DNA from: Ferrovibrio sp. MS7
GTDB taxonomy: Bacteria > Pseudomonadota > Alphaproteobacteria > Ferrovibrionales > Ferrovibrionaceae
Reading direction: 5' to 3'
DNA length: 64,000 nucleotides
Assembly: GCF_038404985.1 (NCBI RefSeq)
Contig: NZ_JBBKBA010000002.1
Location: forward strand, 496,001-560,000
How positions within the stretch are numbered: position 1 is the first letter of the stretch; each line of letters starts with the position of its first letter. The position numbers were made by a program, and so were the translations under genes. This document shows positions 9,427 to 17,459 of this stretch, piece after piece. Below the pieces are notes generated by a model. It was not told the origin of the DNA and did no database searches. It saw only the letters and a program-made list of their open reading frames with translations.

Positions 9427-9490
9427 AAACCTCCCCTAACCGAATGGCGGACCGAAGGACCCACGACGGCGCCGTCCGGATCAGGGGAGG
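9427..9490 (-). terminator. Putative terminator after cusF
   Basis: CCTCCCCT (9430-9437) pairs with AGGGGAGG (9483-9490), enclosing a second internal pairing (CGGAC with GTCCG). On the minus strand the stem is followed by TTTTGC. It lies just after the cusF stop and could end or attenuate the copper transcript before the PCuAC-like gene. Confidence 0.5.
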
Positions 9491-9504
9491 CCTCTGCCGG
9501 CCCT

Positions 9505-9804
9505 TTATTTCTTGGGCTCGACCGAGGTCACGACCATGGCGCCACTGTCCTTGGTCACAGTGAAATTGACCGTCTCTCCGACCTTGGCCTTGTCCAGCAG
9601 ACTCGAATCCCGCACCTGGAAGACCATGGTCATACCCGGCATATCCATGCCTTCGATCGGGCCATGCTTGATGGTGATCTTGCTGGCGTCCTTGTCGACC
9701 TTGCGGATTTCACCTTCTCCTTTGCCCATCATCTGGGCAAAAGCGTCAAGGCCAGCTCCACCAAGAGCCAGAAACACGGCGGCGGCGAGGATAAGCTTTT
9801 TCAT
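9505..9804 (-). CDS. cusF: CusF-type periplasmic Cu/Ag-binding protein
   Basis: A 99-residue protein with a Sec signal (residues 1-23) and a small OB-fold CusF domain. His47 and the Met-rich loop MDMPGMTM (Met53, Met55, Met58, Met60) match the CusF metal site. The tryptophan that gives E. coli CusF its cation-pi contact with Cu(I) aligns with Met55 here. Its role is to hand Cu(I)/Ag(I) to the CusB/CusA pump. It lies between the small lipoprotein gene and the PCuAC-like gene and has a probable terminator behind it. Confidence 0.9.
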   Translation of the reverse strand: MKKLILAAAVFLALGGAGLDAFAQMMGKGEGEIRKVDKDASKITIKHGPIEGMDMPGMTMVFQVRDSSLLDKAKVGETVNFTVTKDSGAMVVTSVEPKK

Positions 9805-9818
9805 GATGCAACTCCTTT

Positions 9819-10019
9819 TCAGTTTGACTGTTCAACGCGCCAGCGGTTCGAGCGCTCGTCATAGGCCGTTACTCGATCCGTGATGCATTGGCGGTACTCT
9901 GCCGTGCCGGCCCGGCTAAGCTTTACGCAGGCCGCCTGATCCACCGGAAAGGGTGGATTCGACTGCGCGGCGCACCCGGCCAGGACCAGAAGAATCACGA
10001 CGGAACTGATGTTGGACAT
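9819..10019 (-). CDS. Small lipoprotein in copper cluster
   Basis: A 66-residue protein with a lipoprotein signal (VLAGCAAQ, lipobox Cys at residue 17) and a short polar tail with two more Cys residues (DQAACVKL, YRQCITD). I recognise no family. It lies 14 bases after the cupredoxin gene and 14 bases before cusF, so it belongs to the same operon. The start at 10019 is chosen because longer forms would run back into the cupredoxin gene. Confidence 0.6.
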   Translation of the reverse strand: MSNISSVVILLVLAGCAAQSNPPFPVDQAACVKLSRAGTAEYRQCITDRVTAYDERSNRWRVEQSN

Positions 10020-10033
10020 AATGACCTTCCTGA

Positions 10034-10546
10034 TTAGCGGACGATGATCTTGCCCTTCATGCCACCCTGCATGTGGCCCGGAACCAGGCAGCCATAATCG
10101 AAGGTACCTGCCTTGGTGAACTTCCACAGGATGGTCTTGGTCTTGCCTGGATCGACGGTCACCGCATTGGGATCGTCATGCTCCATCTCCGGGTTCTTCT
10201 CCATCACCGTGGCATGCTCAACCAGCTCATCCATGGTGCCCAGCGTCATCTCATGCTTAAGCTGACCGCTGTTCTTCACCACGAACTTGACCGTCTCGCC
10301 GCGGGAGACCATCACGGTCGCAGGGCTGAAGCGCATCTCGTCCGTCATGTTGACATTGATGACCCGGGCATTGGCCTTCGGATCGCCAGGCTCGCCCAAG
10401 GCTGCGGCATGGCCATCGTAGGCACCCTTCTTGTCGTCATGACCGTGGCCGCCGCTATGGCCAGGTGCTGCGGAGACAGCGACGGCCGCCAGGCTAAGCG
10501 TGCCGCTGACCAGCATGAGCATCATTTTGCGATGATTCGAGAGCAT
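10034..10546 (-). CDS. Periplasmic cupredoxin (type-1 copper protein)
   Basis: A 170-residue blue-copper-type protein. A signal peptide (residues 1-27) precedes a His-rich linker (GHSGGHGHDD) and a single cupredoxin domain. The type-1 copper ligands are visible in the expected order: His98 (LKHEM), Cys153 (DYGC), His158 (PGH) and Met163 (GGM). A long acidic Met-rich insertion (MEKNPEMEHDD) sits before the last strands. It resembles CopI-like copper-tolerance cupredoxins. It probably exchanges electrons or copper with the multicopper oxidase gene just upstream. Confidence 0.88.
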   Translation of the reverse strand: MLSNHRKMMLMLVSGTLSLAAVAVSAAPGHSGGHGHDDKKGAYDGHAAALGEPGDPKANARVINVNMTDEMRFSPATVMVSRGETVKFVVKNSGQLKHEMTLGTMDELVEHATVMEKNPEMEHDDPNAVTVDPGKTKTILWKFTKAGTFDYGCLVPGHMQGGMKGKIIVR

Positions 10547-10576
10547 TGAGTTTTCCTTCTGCAGTGTTACGGCTCT

Positions 10577-11875
10577 TCAGCCGCGCTTGTTAACGTCGCC
10601 GTTGTACTTGTAGGCAACCGTACCGGGCGGGTTCTTGTACCAGCCGGGATCCTTGTAATCGCCGCGGGCCAGACCCTCGCGGACCTTCACGACGGTGAAC
10701 ATGCCGCCCATCTCGATCGGCCCGAACGGACCAGTGCCGGTCATCATCGGCAGGGTGTTGTCGGGCAGCGGCATTTCCATCTCGCCCATATCGGCCATGC
10801 CGCGCTCACCCATGGTCATGTAGTCGGGAATGAGCGAGACCATGCGCTTGGAGATGCCGCGATGATCGACGCCGATCATGGTCGGCACGTCATGGCCCAT
10901 GGCGTTCATGGTGTGGTGCGACTTGTGGCAGTGGAAAGCCCAGTCGCCCGGATGCACGGCGTCGAACTCAAATGCCCGCATGGCACCGACCGGGCAGTCG
11001 ATGGTGACTTCTGGCCAGCGTGCCGATGGCTGTACCCAACCGCCATCGGTGCAGGTGACCGCAAAATCGTAGCCATGCATGTGGATCGGGTGGTTGGTCA
11101 TGGTGAGGTTGCCAAACCGGATTCGCACCCGATCGCCCATCCGCACCGGCAGAGTGTCGATGCCGGGGAAGACACGGCTGTTCCAGGTCCAGAGATTGAA
11201 GTTGGTCATCTCTGCGACCTTGGGTGTTGCCGCACCCGGTTCGATGTCGTAGGCGTTCATCAGGAAGACGAAGTCGCGGTCCACCCGGTACTGGTTCGGG
11301 TCGCGCGGATGCACGATGAACATGCCCATCATGCCCATGGCCATCTGCACCATCTCGTCGGCATGCGGATGGTACATGAAGGTGCCGGATTTCTTCAGCT
11401 GGAATTCGTACACGTACGTCTCGCCTGGCCTGATCTGCGGCTGGTTCAAGCCTCCGACACCATCCATGCCGGCCGGCAGGATTTGGCCATGCCAGTGGAT
11501 GGTGGTGTGTTCCGGCAGCTTGTTGGTGACAAACAGCCGGACCCAATCACCTTCGACGGCTTCAATCGTTGGGCCAGGTGACTGGCCGTTATAGCCCCAC
11601 AGATTGGCTTTCATGCCGGGGGCAAGTTCGCGCACGACCGGTTCGGCGACCAGGTGGAATTCCTTCCACTTGCCGTTCATGCGCCAGGGCGCGGACCAGC
11701 CGTTCAGGGTCACGACCGGATTGAACGGCCGGCCGGTGCTGGGCAACGGCGGCGGCTCGGTCTTGGGGCCGGCCGGATAGGCCGGTTCCGGCAGGGCGGC
11801 GAGCGCCGAGCGGCTAACGGCCGCAGCGGCGATACCGGTGGCGGCGGCAGAAAAGAGATTGCGTCGGGTGAACAT
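10577..11875 (-). CDS. copA: Tat-exported multicopper oxidase
   Basis: A 432-residue periplasmic oxidase of the CopA/PcoA group, likely turning Cu(I) into less toxic Cu(II). The N-terminus has a twin-arginine motif (TRRNLF). All four copper-ligand blocks are present: HWHG (127-130), HPH (169-171), HPIHMHG (262-268) and HCHKSHHTMNAM (315-326, giving the Cys-His bridge and the type-1 Met). It is shorter than PcoA (about 600 residues) and has only a modest Met-rich stretch near 350-385. The symbol is by family only. It sits between the outer-membrane lipoprotein and the cupredoxin gene. Confidence 0.88.
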   Translation of the reverse strand: MFTRRNLFSAAATGIAAAAVSRSALAALPEPAYPAGPKTEPPPLPSTGRPFNPVVTLNGWSAPWRMNGKWKEFHLVAEPVVRELAPGMKANLWGYNGQSPGPTIEAVEGDWVRLFVTNKLPEHTTIHWHGQILPAGMDGVGGLNQPQIRPGETYVYEFQLKKSGTFMYHPHADEMVQMAMGMMGMFIVHPRDPNQYRVDRDFVFLMNAYDIEPGAATPKVAEMTNFNLWTWNSRVFPGIDTLPVRMGDRVRIRFGNLTMTNHPIHMHGYDFAVTCTDGGWVQPSARWPEVTIDCPVGAMRAFEFDAVHPGDWAFHCHKSHHTMNAMGHDVPTMIGVDHRGISKRMVSLIPDYMTMGERGMADMGEMEMPLPDNTLPMMTGTGPFGPIEMGGMFTVVKVREGLARGDYKDPGWYKNPPGTVAYKYNGDVNKRG

Positions 11876-11893
11876 GCTCGTATCTCCAGAAGT

Positions 11894-13312
11894 TCAGTGA
11901 CCGCCGCCGGCGCGGGCAGCGGCAACAGCATTGCCGCCAGCCGGTGTGCCGGCTTCGACGGGCGCGATGGTCACAAAGGTGAGGTCGGTATCGGCGATCC
12001 AGAAATCGCGCTGCGCTTCCAGCGCCGAAGTGACATCGGCGATCTGGTCACGGGCGTCTGACAGCAGTTCGAATACGCTGATCAGCATCCCGTTGTAACG
12101 CTGCACCATCTCCTCGGACGCCTTCTGGCGTAGCGGGATGACCTCGTCCTGATAGTGCTTGGCGAGCTCATAGTTGGTCTGGTAGCCAAGCCAGGCCTCA
12201 CGCGCAGCCGAACGGGCATTGACCGCCGTGTCGGCCAGGCGATGCACCGCCTGCAGATAATACTGCTCGGCCTTGGTCGCCTTGGCGTCACCGAAGTCGA
12301 ACAGCGGAACCTGGAAGCTGACCTCGTATCCGGTCTGGTCCTTGGCCTCGCTCTGGCTGTTCCGCTGGAAACCGACTTCGAGGACATTCACGAAGCGGGT
12401 CGCATTGGTCAGCCCATAGGACTTCTGCAGGGCGGACACGTCGGCCTTGGCCATCTGGATATCGAGGCGTTCGGTGATCGCCTTGGCTTCGATATTCTCT
12501 ACGCTGCGCGGGCTGCCAGGCAGGGTGGGCAGCCGGTCCGGCAGTTTGTAGGCCATATCGTTGCCCCACAGACCCATCAGACGGCCGAGCCGCTCACGGG
12601 CAGCCGTGGCCATCACCCGGCTCTTGGCCAGGCGGGCTGTGGCATCGGCATAGAAGATTCGCTCGCGGACATAGTCGAGCGTGTTCCAGTTGCCGACGGA
12701 GCGCATGCGGCGGGCTAGTTCGGCCTGGACTTCGGCCGTCTCGCGGACCTGGGCTACATATTTAGCAGTCTGTTCGGCAGCCACAGCCTCATACCAGGCC
12801 CGCTTCGTCTGGGCCGCCAGCGACAGCACTTCGGTGGCAGTATTGAGTTTTGTCCGCTCGAACCGCCGGCTTTCGATGCTGGCCGTGATCGGCAACACCA
12901 GCAAGCTGAGGGCGTCGATCCCGATCGAACGTTCGATCTCGATCTCCTGGCCACGCCTCAGTCGGGCAAAGCTGAAGCCAGGATTCTCTGGCCGCCAGGA
13001 GCTGGTCAGATCGGCAGCGCCGATGCCGAGCTCGGAGAAGTTGCCCTGCAGCCGGCGATTGTTCAGCAGGGCGACCTGGACCGCGTCATCGGCGCTCAAC
13101 GGCTTGGCCAGCAATTCGTCGATGGTCTTGCGGACCTTGACCTCATCCTCCTCGGACTTGATCCAGACCGGCTTCTGGCCGATGCGCTGTTCCGTGGTGG
13201 ATGCGACCTCCTTGAAGGCACGATTGGCAACCGGGCCGGCGCAGGCGCCCAGTAAGGCGACAAGGGCAACGCTCGCGGTGAGGCGGCGCATGGTAATGGC
13301 TTGGGTCATCAT
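11894..13312 (-). CDS. TolC-family outer-membrane lipoprotein
   Basis: A 472-residue outer-membrane efflux factor. The ATG at 13312 has GAGG at a good distance; a GTG at 13324 overlapping the previous stop (GTGA) is an alternative. The signal ends in a lipobox (LLGAC), so it is lipid-anchored, unlike the CusC at 7108-8388. Long heptad-rich helices typical of TolC repeats follow, and the C-terminus is Gly/Ala-rich ending in His. In copper clusters such proteins sit next to the oxidase and cupredoxin genes. Whether it works with a transporter or as a PcoB-like partner cannot be told; no CopB/PcoB gene is present. Confidence 0.8.
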   Translation of the reverse strand: MMTQAITMRRLTASVALVALLGACAGPVANRAFKEVASTTEQRIGQKPVWIKSEEDEVKVRKTIDELLAKPLSADDAVQVALLNNRRLQGNFSELGIGAADLTSSWRPENPGFSFARLRRGQEIEIERSIGIDALSLLVLPITASIESRRFERTKLNTATEVLSLAAQTKRAWYEAVAAEQTAKYVAQVRETAEVQAELARRMRSVGNWNTLDYVRERIFYADATARLAKSRVMATAARERLGRLMGLWGNDMAYKLPDRLPTLPGSPRSVENIEAKAITERLDIQMAKADVSALQKSYGLTNATRFVNVLEVGFQRNSQSEAKDQTGYEVSFQVPLFDFGDAKATKAEQYYLQAVHRLADTAVNARSAAREAWLGYQTNYELAKHYQDEVIPLRQKASEEMVQRYNGMLISVFELLSDARDQIADVTSALEAQRDFWIADTDLTFVTIAPVEAGTPAGGNAVAAARAGGGH

Positions 13313-13320
13313 GGCGGACC

Positions 13321-13641
13321 TCACTTGCCGTGTCCGGCATGGCCGCCGGCCGCCGGAGCTGCATCACTCGTGGCCTTGGCCGGCATCTCGTCGGTGCTGT
13401 CCGATTTGATGGCCCCCACATGGCCACCGACATCCCGCACGGTGTCATTTGCTTTGCGCCAATCGGTCTTGCCCTCGAATTGAGAGCGCTTATAGCCGCT
13501 GAAGGCGGACTGATAGGGAAGCGGCGCGGTCGGCGCATTCGGATCAAGCAGGCCGGCCGGCGGCTCTGCGGCCCCTGCAGCTTGCGCTACAAGGCCCATG
13601 GTCATGCCCAGAAGGGCTGACCGAAAGCTCAAGGAAGACAT
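13321..13641 (-). CDS. Small periplasmic protein of copper cluster
   Basis: A 106-residue protein with a Sec signal (residues 1-24, ending AGAAE) and a short conserved-looking core (PLPYQSAFSGYKR...DWRKANDTV) that ends in an Ala/Gly/His tail (GGHAGHGK). I recognise this as the kind of small protein that accompanies copper oxidase/TolC genes in proteobacteria, but its function is unknown. GAGG precedes the ATG. Its stop overlaps the possible GTG start of the next gene. Confidence 0.65.
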   Translation of the reverse strand: MSSLSFRSALLGMTMGLVAQAAGAAEPPAGLLDPNAPTAPLPYQSAFSGYKRSQFEGKTDWRKANDTVRDVGGHVGAIKSDSTDEMPAKATSDAAPAAGGHAGHGK

Positions 13642-13718
13642 GGAAAAGCCTCATCAAGTTGAACGACGAAAGGATGATCGACCGCAGGTAGTGCTGCGGG
13701 GCGATCCTCAGGCGTCGA

Positions 13719-14204
13719 TCAGACTCGAGGAGGCTCGGAGGGAAGTGCGGGCGTAAGGCTTGCGGGCGACTGGGTCGCCGGCAGTGCATAGCCCGCGTAA
13801 TAGGCCACGAAGGCCGTCAGTGGCCGTTCGCCGAATGCAAACAGGCCGCAGAGCGCACAGTCCTTGCACAGGATGCAGCCCTGATCGCAATTGCCAGGTG
13901 CGCTGTCGCCACTGGTTGCCATGGCATCGTGATCATGCGGCAGGCCCAATTCATGGGCGGTGGTCGCATCGATCTTCGAGGTTTTGACACCTTGATGATC
14001 ATGACCGGCCACCGAGGCCTGATCTGCGTGATCATGCCCAGGAGATCCGGAGACAGCGGTAATCATCGTATTCGATGTCGCTGCCATCGCCATGCTGTGC
14101 GAAAGCGAGGAGACGGTCCCGGCAAACAGAAGCGCAAACAACGCCAAAGTGGCGGCAAGGCGCCGCCACGGCGAAAGCGTCATCTGTGTCTGACTGGACA
14201 TCAT
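13719..14204 (-). CDS. Small Cys/His-rich secreted protein, first gene of copper cluster
   Basis: About 161 residues with an N-terminal hydrophobic segment, a His/Asp-rich middle (HDHADQ, GHDHQG, LPHDHD) and a dense cysteine cluster with spacing C-x3-C-x2-C-x2-C-x2-C (NCDQGCILCKDC). No family recognised; metal binding is the obvious inference. Longer starts up to 14264 overlap the CueR-type promoter and are ruled out by it. The first usable ATGs are 14204 and 14201, only a few bases from the expected transcription start, so the mRNA may be nearly leaderless; an ATG at 14183 is another option. Confidence 0.65.
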   Translation of the reverse strand: MMSSQTQMTLSPWRRLAATLALFALLFAGTVSSLSHSMAMAATSNTMITAVSGSPGHDHADQASVAGHDHQGVKTSKIDATTAHELGLPHDHDAMATSGDSAPGNCDQGCILCKDCALCGLFAFGERPLTAFVAYYAGYALPATQSPASLTPALPSEPPRV

Positions 14205-14211
14205 GGGGAGC

Positions 14212-14242
14212 ACGATACAACCTTCCAGCATGGCAAGGTCAA
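14212..14242 (-). promoter_or_regulatory. CueR-type copper promoter of the periplasmic copper cluster
   Basis: Read on the minus strand: -35 TTGACC (14242-14237), a 19-bp spacer, -10 TATCGT (14217-14212). The spacer carries the CueR dyad ACCTTGCC ... GGAAGG, almost the E. coli copA operator. The overlong 19-bp spacer is the hallmark of MerR-family activation by DNA untwisting. It points into the copper cluster reading downwards from 14.2 kb. Confidence 0.9.
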
Positions 14243-14310
14243 GGCCGGAACGAGAGGTTACCAATTTTAGAGCAAACCATGCCTGGCTGTCGGCTCAGGC
14301 GGCTTCGCGT

Positions 14311-14338
14311 TTGAAAAATATGAGTTTTCCGATATTCT
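14311..14338 (+). promoter_or_regulatory. Putative sigma-70 promoter for lipoprotein and copper ATPase
   Basis: TTGAAA (14311-14316), 16-bp spacer, TATTCT (14333-14338), upstream of the gene at 14420. It faces away from the CueR-type promoter and lacks a CueR dyad of its own. A stem-loop (CTGCTC with GAGCAG, about 14364-14387, with GATC repeats inside) lies in the presumed 5' leader. Confidence 0.5.
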
Positions 14339-14419
14339 GATTGTTAAGGACCCAACTTAAAGACTGCTCGATCATTGATCGGAGCAGATTCTTGCCTGCA
14401 GAAATTGCGGAGGCTGATC

Positions 14420-14731
14420 ATGTCGATCCGGGTCCTCATCCTGCTGCTACCAATACTTTCTGCTGCCTGTGCGACAGGTACGCCATCAAGATTCGATGAT
14501 CTGATCGGCTTGCCCAGAGCAGACATCCTCAAGCGGTATGGATCGCCGGATGCAGAGACCTGGATCAATGACCGACAGGTGCTGACCTATATCATGGATG
14601 AACATCGCCTTCCGTCAGCGACACCCCGATCGCCTTCGCCGCGTCTGCATCATTGCCGGGTGCGGATGGAGTTCGATCGCACAAATACCCTGCGCAGTAT
14701 TCGCGAATCCGGCAACTGCCACAGCGACTGA
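14420..14731 (+). CDS. Small lipoprotein upstream of copper ATPase
   Basis: A 103-residue lipoprotein (signal with AACATG, lipobox Cys17). The core ([19 protein letters not shown] ... YIMDEH) resembles small SmpA/OmlA-like lipoproteins that begin with a G-x-P-x-x-x-I-x-x-x-Y-G pattern. The start at 14420 is chosen because a perfect GGAGG lies 6 bases upstream. The next gene starts 17 bases after its stop, so the two are likely co-transcribed. No direct evidence of metal binding beyond one Cys near the C-terminus. Confidence 0.65.
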   Translation: MSIRVLILLLPILSAACATGTPSRFDDLIGLPRADILKRYGSPDAETWINDRQVLTYIMDEHRLPSATPRSPSPRLHHCRVRMEFDRTNTLRSIRESGNCHSD

Positions 14732-14747
14732 CCGAGACGAGAAAAAC

Positions 14748-17141
14748 ATGAACGACACCAGCCGCCACGACCATTCGAGCCACGACCATCATCATGGGCA
14801 TGATCCAGCCGCACATAATCATGCTCACGGTCATCAGCATGACACGCCGGACACAGTGAGGGATCCGGTCTGTGGCATGCAGGTCGACCCGGCAAAAACC
14901 GCTCATCAGGCAAAGCATGAGGGGCGGCCTTATTTCTTCTGCTCGGGCGGCTGCAAATCCAAGTTCACTGCTGATCCGGCCCGTTACACGACCAGGCAGG
15001 TAAAGCCGGCCATGCCGCCGGCTGCGGCGGGTACCATCTATACCTGCCCGATGCACCCTGAGATCCGTCAGCCCGGGCCTGGCTCATGCCCGATCTGCGG
15101 CATGGCGCTTGAGCCGGAAATCGTCTCGGCAGACAGCGGGCCCAATCCCGAGCTGATCGATATGACCCGGCGATTCTGGATCGGGCTGGGGCTGACTATC
15201 CCCGTCTTCATGCTCGAGATGGGCGGGCATCTCTTGAACCTGCATGTCGTCGGGCAGCAGATGTCGAACTGGATCCAGTTGGTCTTGGCAACACCTGTCG
15301 TTCTGTGGGCGGGCTGGCCCTTCTTCCAGCGCGGTGCGGTGTCCATTGCAACCCGCCAGTTGAATATGTTCACCCTGATCGCCATGGGGACAGGCATTGC
15401 CTGGGCCTACAGTCTGGTAGCAACCATTCATCCAGGCCTCTTTCCACCGGCTTTTCGCGGGCCAGATGGCGCCGTCGCAGTCTATTTTGAGGCGGCAGCT
15501 GTCATCACTGTGCTGGTCCTGCTCGGCCAGGTTCTGGAATTGCGGGCGCGTGAGCAGACATCGGGTGCGATCAAGGCCCTGCTGGACCTGACACCGAAGA
15601 CGGCTAGGCGCATCGCCGCGGATGGCTCGGATGAGGACATTCCTGCTGAATTGATCCAGGTCGGGAATCGTTTGCGAGTCAGGCCCGGCGAAAAGGTGCC
15701 GGTCGATGGCGAGGTACTGGAGGGCCGCTGTGCCGTGGATGAATCCATGGTCACCGGTGAATCGATGCCCGTCACCAAAGAAGCTGGCAGCAAGGTGATC
15801 GCGGGAACCATGAATCAGACCGGGTCATTCGTCATGCGCGCCGATAAGGTCGGCCATGACACCATGCTGTCCCGGATCGTCCAGATGGTGGCGCAGGCCC
15901 AGCGCAGTCGGGCCCCGATCCAGCGCCTTGCCGACGACGTTGCCGGCTGGTTCGTGCCTGCCGTCATCGTGGTAGCGATCCTCGCGTTTGCTGCCTGGGC
16001 TGTCTGGGGCCCGGAGCCGCGCCTCACCTTTGGACTGGTAGCTGCTGTATCCGTACTGATTATCGCCTGTCCCTGCGCGCTTGGCCTGGCGACGCCAATG
16101 TCGATCATGGTCGGGGTCGGGCGCGGTGCCCAGCTCGGCGTCCTGATCAAGAATGCAGAAGCACTCGAGCGGATGGAAAAAGTCGATACCATCGTGGTCG
16201 ACAAGACCGGAACGCTGACCGAAGGCAAGCCAAAGCTCACCCAGATCCGCACAACGGCCCAGATTGGCCAGGACAGACTGCTTTATTTCGCAGCCAGTCT
16301 CGAACGGAGCAGTGAGCATCCACTGGCTCAGGCGATTGTACAATTGGCGGCTGAACGCGGCATGGCGCTCGGCACGGCGACCGACTTCGACAGCCCGGTC
16401 GGCAAAGGCGTGGTCGGACGGATCGATGGCCATCAGGTCGTCATCGGCAACGCTGACTTCCTGCGCAGCCACGGCCTGCCGGCGGAGCGGTTCAGTCACC
16501 AGGCCGATGAACTCCGCCAGGACGGCGCAACCGCCATCTATCTTGGCATCGACCAGGAGGTGGCCGGTATCCTGGCGATATCCGATCCGGTCAAGCAGAC
16601 GACGCCAGCAGCGCTTGCCGCCCTGCGCGAAGATGGCATCCATGTCGTTATGCTGACGGGCGACAACCGCATCACGGCCGAAGCCGTGGCGCGACGCCTC
16701 GGGATCGAAGAGGTAGAGGCCGATGTGCTGCCGGACCGCAAGAGCGCCATCGTCGAGCGCCTGCGCGGCGAAGGCCGTGTGGTGGCCATGGCCGGCGATG
16801 GCGTGAACGACGCACCCGCGCTTGCGGCCGCCGATGTCGGCATTGCCATGGGGACCGGGACGGACGTCGCCATCGAAAGTGCCGGCGTCACCCTGCTGAA
16901 GGGCGATCTTCAGGGCATCGTGAAGGCCCGCCACCTCTCGGCCGCGACCATGCGGAACATCCGACAGAACCTGTTCTTCGCCTTCATCTACAATGCAGCG
17001 GGTGTACCGATCGCAGCCGGGGTGCTGTATCCGGCTTTTGGAATGCTTCTGTCACCTGTTATTGCTGCGGCCGCCATGGCCCTATCGTCGGTGAGTGTGA
17101 TTGCCAACGCTTTGCGACTGCGTGCCGTCCGCATCAAATGA
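14748..17141 (+). CDS. copA: Copper-translocating P1B-type ATPase
   Basis: A 797-residue inner-membrane pump exporting Cu(I) (or Ag(I)) from the cytoplasm. The N-terminus is unusual: residues 1-36 are His-rich, residues 38-81 form a YHS domain (DPVCGM ... FFCSGGC), and residues 97-124 a heavy-metal-binding domain (YTCPMHPEI ... [10 protein letters not shown]). The classical HMA domain is absent. The core has TGES, the CPC metal motif (Cys441-Pro-Cys443), the phosphorylation site DKTGT (Asp485), HP and GDGVNDAP motifs. The ATG at 14748 is preferred; upstream in-frame codons lie inside the lipoprotein gene. Confidence 0.93.
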   Translation: MNDTSRHDHSSHDHHHGHDPAAHNHAHGHQHDTPDTVRDPVCGMQVDPAKTAHQAKHEGRPYFFCSGGCKSKFTADPARYTTRQVKPAMPPAAAGTIYTCPMHPEIRQPGPGSCPICGMALEPEIVSADSGPNPELIDMTRRFWIGLGLTIPVFMLEMGGHLLNLHVVGQQMSNWIQLVLATPVVLWAGWPFFQRGAVSIATRQLNMFTLIAMGTGIAWAYSLVATIHPGLFPPAFRGPDGAVAVYFEAAAVITVLVLLGQVLELRAREQTSGAIKALLDLTPKTARRIAADGSDEDIPAELIQVGNRLRVRPGEKVPVDGEVLEGRCAVDESMVTGESMPVTKEAGSKVIAGTMNQTGSFVMRADKVGHDTMLSRIVQMVAQAQRSRAPIQRLADDVAGWFVPAVIVVAILAFAAWAVWGPEPRLTFGLVAAVSVLIIACPCALGLATPMSIMVGVGRGAQLGVLIKNAEALERMEKVDTIVVDKTGTLTEGKPKLTQIRTTAQIGQDRLLYFAASLERSSEHPLAQAIVQLAAERGMALGTATDFDSPVGKGVVGRIDGHQVVIGNADFLRSHGLPAERFSHQADELRQDGATAIYLGIDQEVAGILAISDPVKQTTPAALAALREDGIHVVMLTGDNRITAEAVARRLGIEEVEADVLPDRKSAIVERLRGEGRVVAMAGDGVNDAPALAAADVGIAMGTGTDVAIESAGVTLLKGDLQGIVKARHLSAATMRNIRQNLFFAFIYNAAGVPIAAGVLYPAFGMLLSPVIAAAAMALSSVSVIANALRLRAVRIK

Positions 17142-17159
17142 ACGGAACCTGTCAGGAGG

Positions 17160-17363
17160 TCACGCCGACGCTGTCTTTGGCGTGAAGCCAGCATTTTCGA
17201 TGGCCTTGCGAACCGCATCGTCAGACACTGAGCCACGCACGGAAATGCGCTTGTTCGGGCGATCGACGACGATGTCATCGACGCCAGGCAAAGCGGCAAC
17301 CACCTTGCGGATACTGGCCTCGCAATGACCACAGGTCATGTCGGGAACGGTAAGGTCAGTCAT
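17160..17363 (-). CDS. copZ: Copper chaperone, HMA domain protein
   Basis: A 67-residue single HMA domain with the MTCGHC metal-binding loop near the N-terminus (Met9, Cys11, Cys14) and a beta-alpha-beta-beta-alpha-beta layout. It shuttles Cu(I) in the cytoplasm, most likely to the adjacent ATPase, which lacks its own HMA domain. It is convergent with the ATPase gene (18-base gap) and has its own CueR-type promoter upstream. Confidence 0.9.
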   Translation of the reverse strand: MTDLTVPDMTCGHCEASIRKVVAALPGVDDIVVDRPNKRISVRGSVSDDAVRKAIENAGFTPKTASA

Positions 17364-17385
17364 CGGGTATCTCCTTGCCGCTCCA

Positions 17386-17416
17386 GCCTTACGGCCTTCC
17401 TGCGTGGGAAGGTCAA
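17386..17416 (-). promoter_or_regulatory. CueR-type promoter of copZ
   Basis: Read on the minus strand: -35 TTGACC (17416-17411), 19-bp spacer containing CCTTCCC ... GGAAGG, -10 TAAGGC (17391-17386). The copZ ATG follows 23 bases downstream with AAGGAG between. The same architecture occurs at 14212-14242, so both units should answer to one copper-sensing MerR protein. Confidence 0.87.
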
Positions 17417-17459
17417 GGCATGTCTGCCGGAGATGAGGCTGAAGCTGCTCCCAAGCTCG

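Noticed and set aside
9427-9490. Riboswitch-like structure after cusF
   Set aside because: It is at the 3' side of cusF, has a simple long stem with TTTT behind it, and no known aptamer core; a terminator is the simpler reading.
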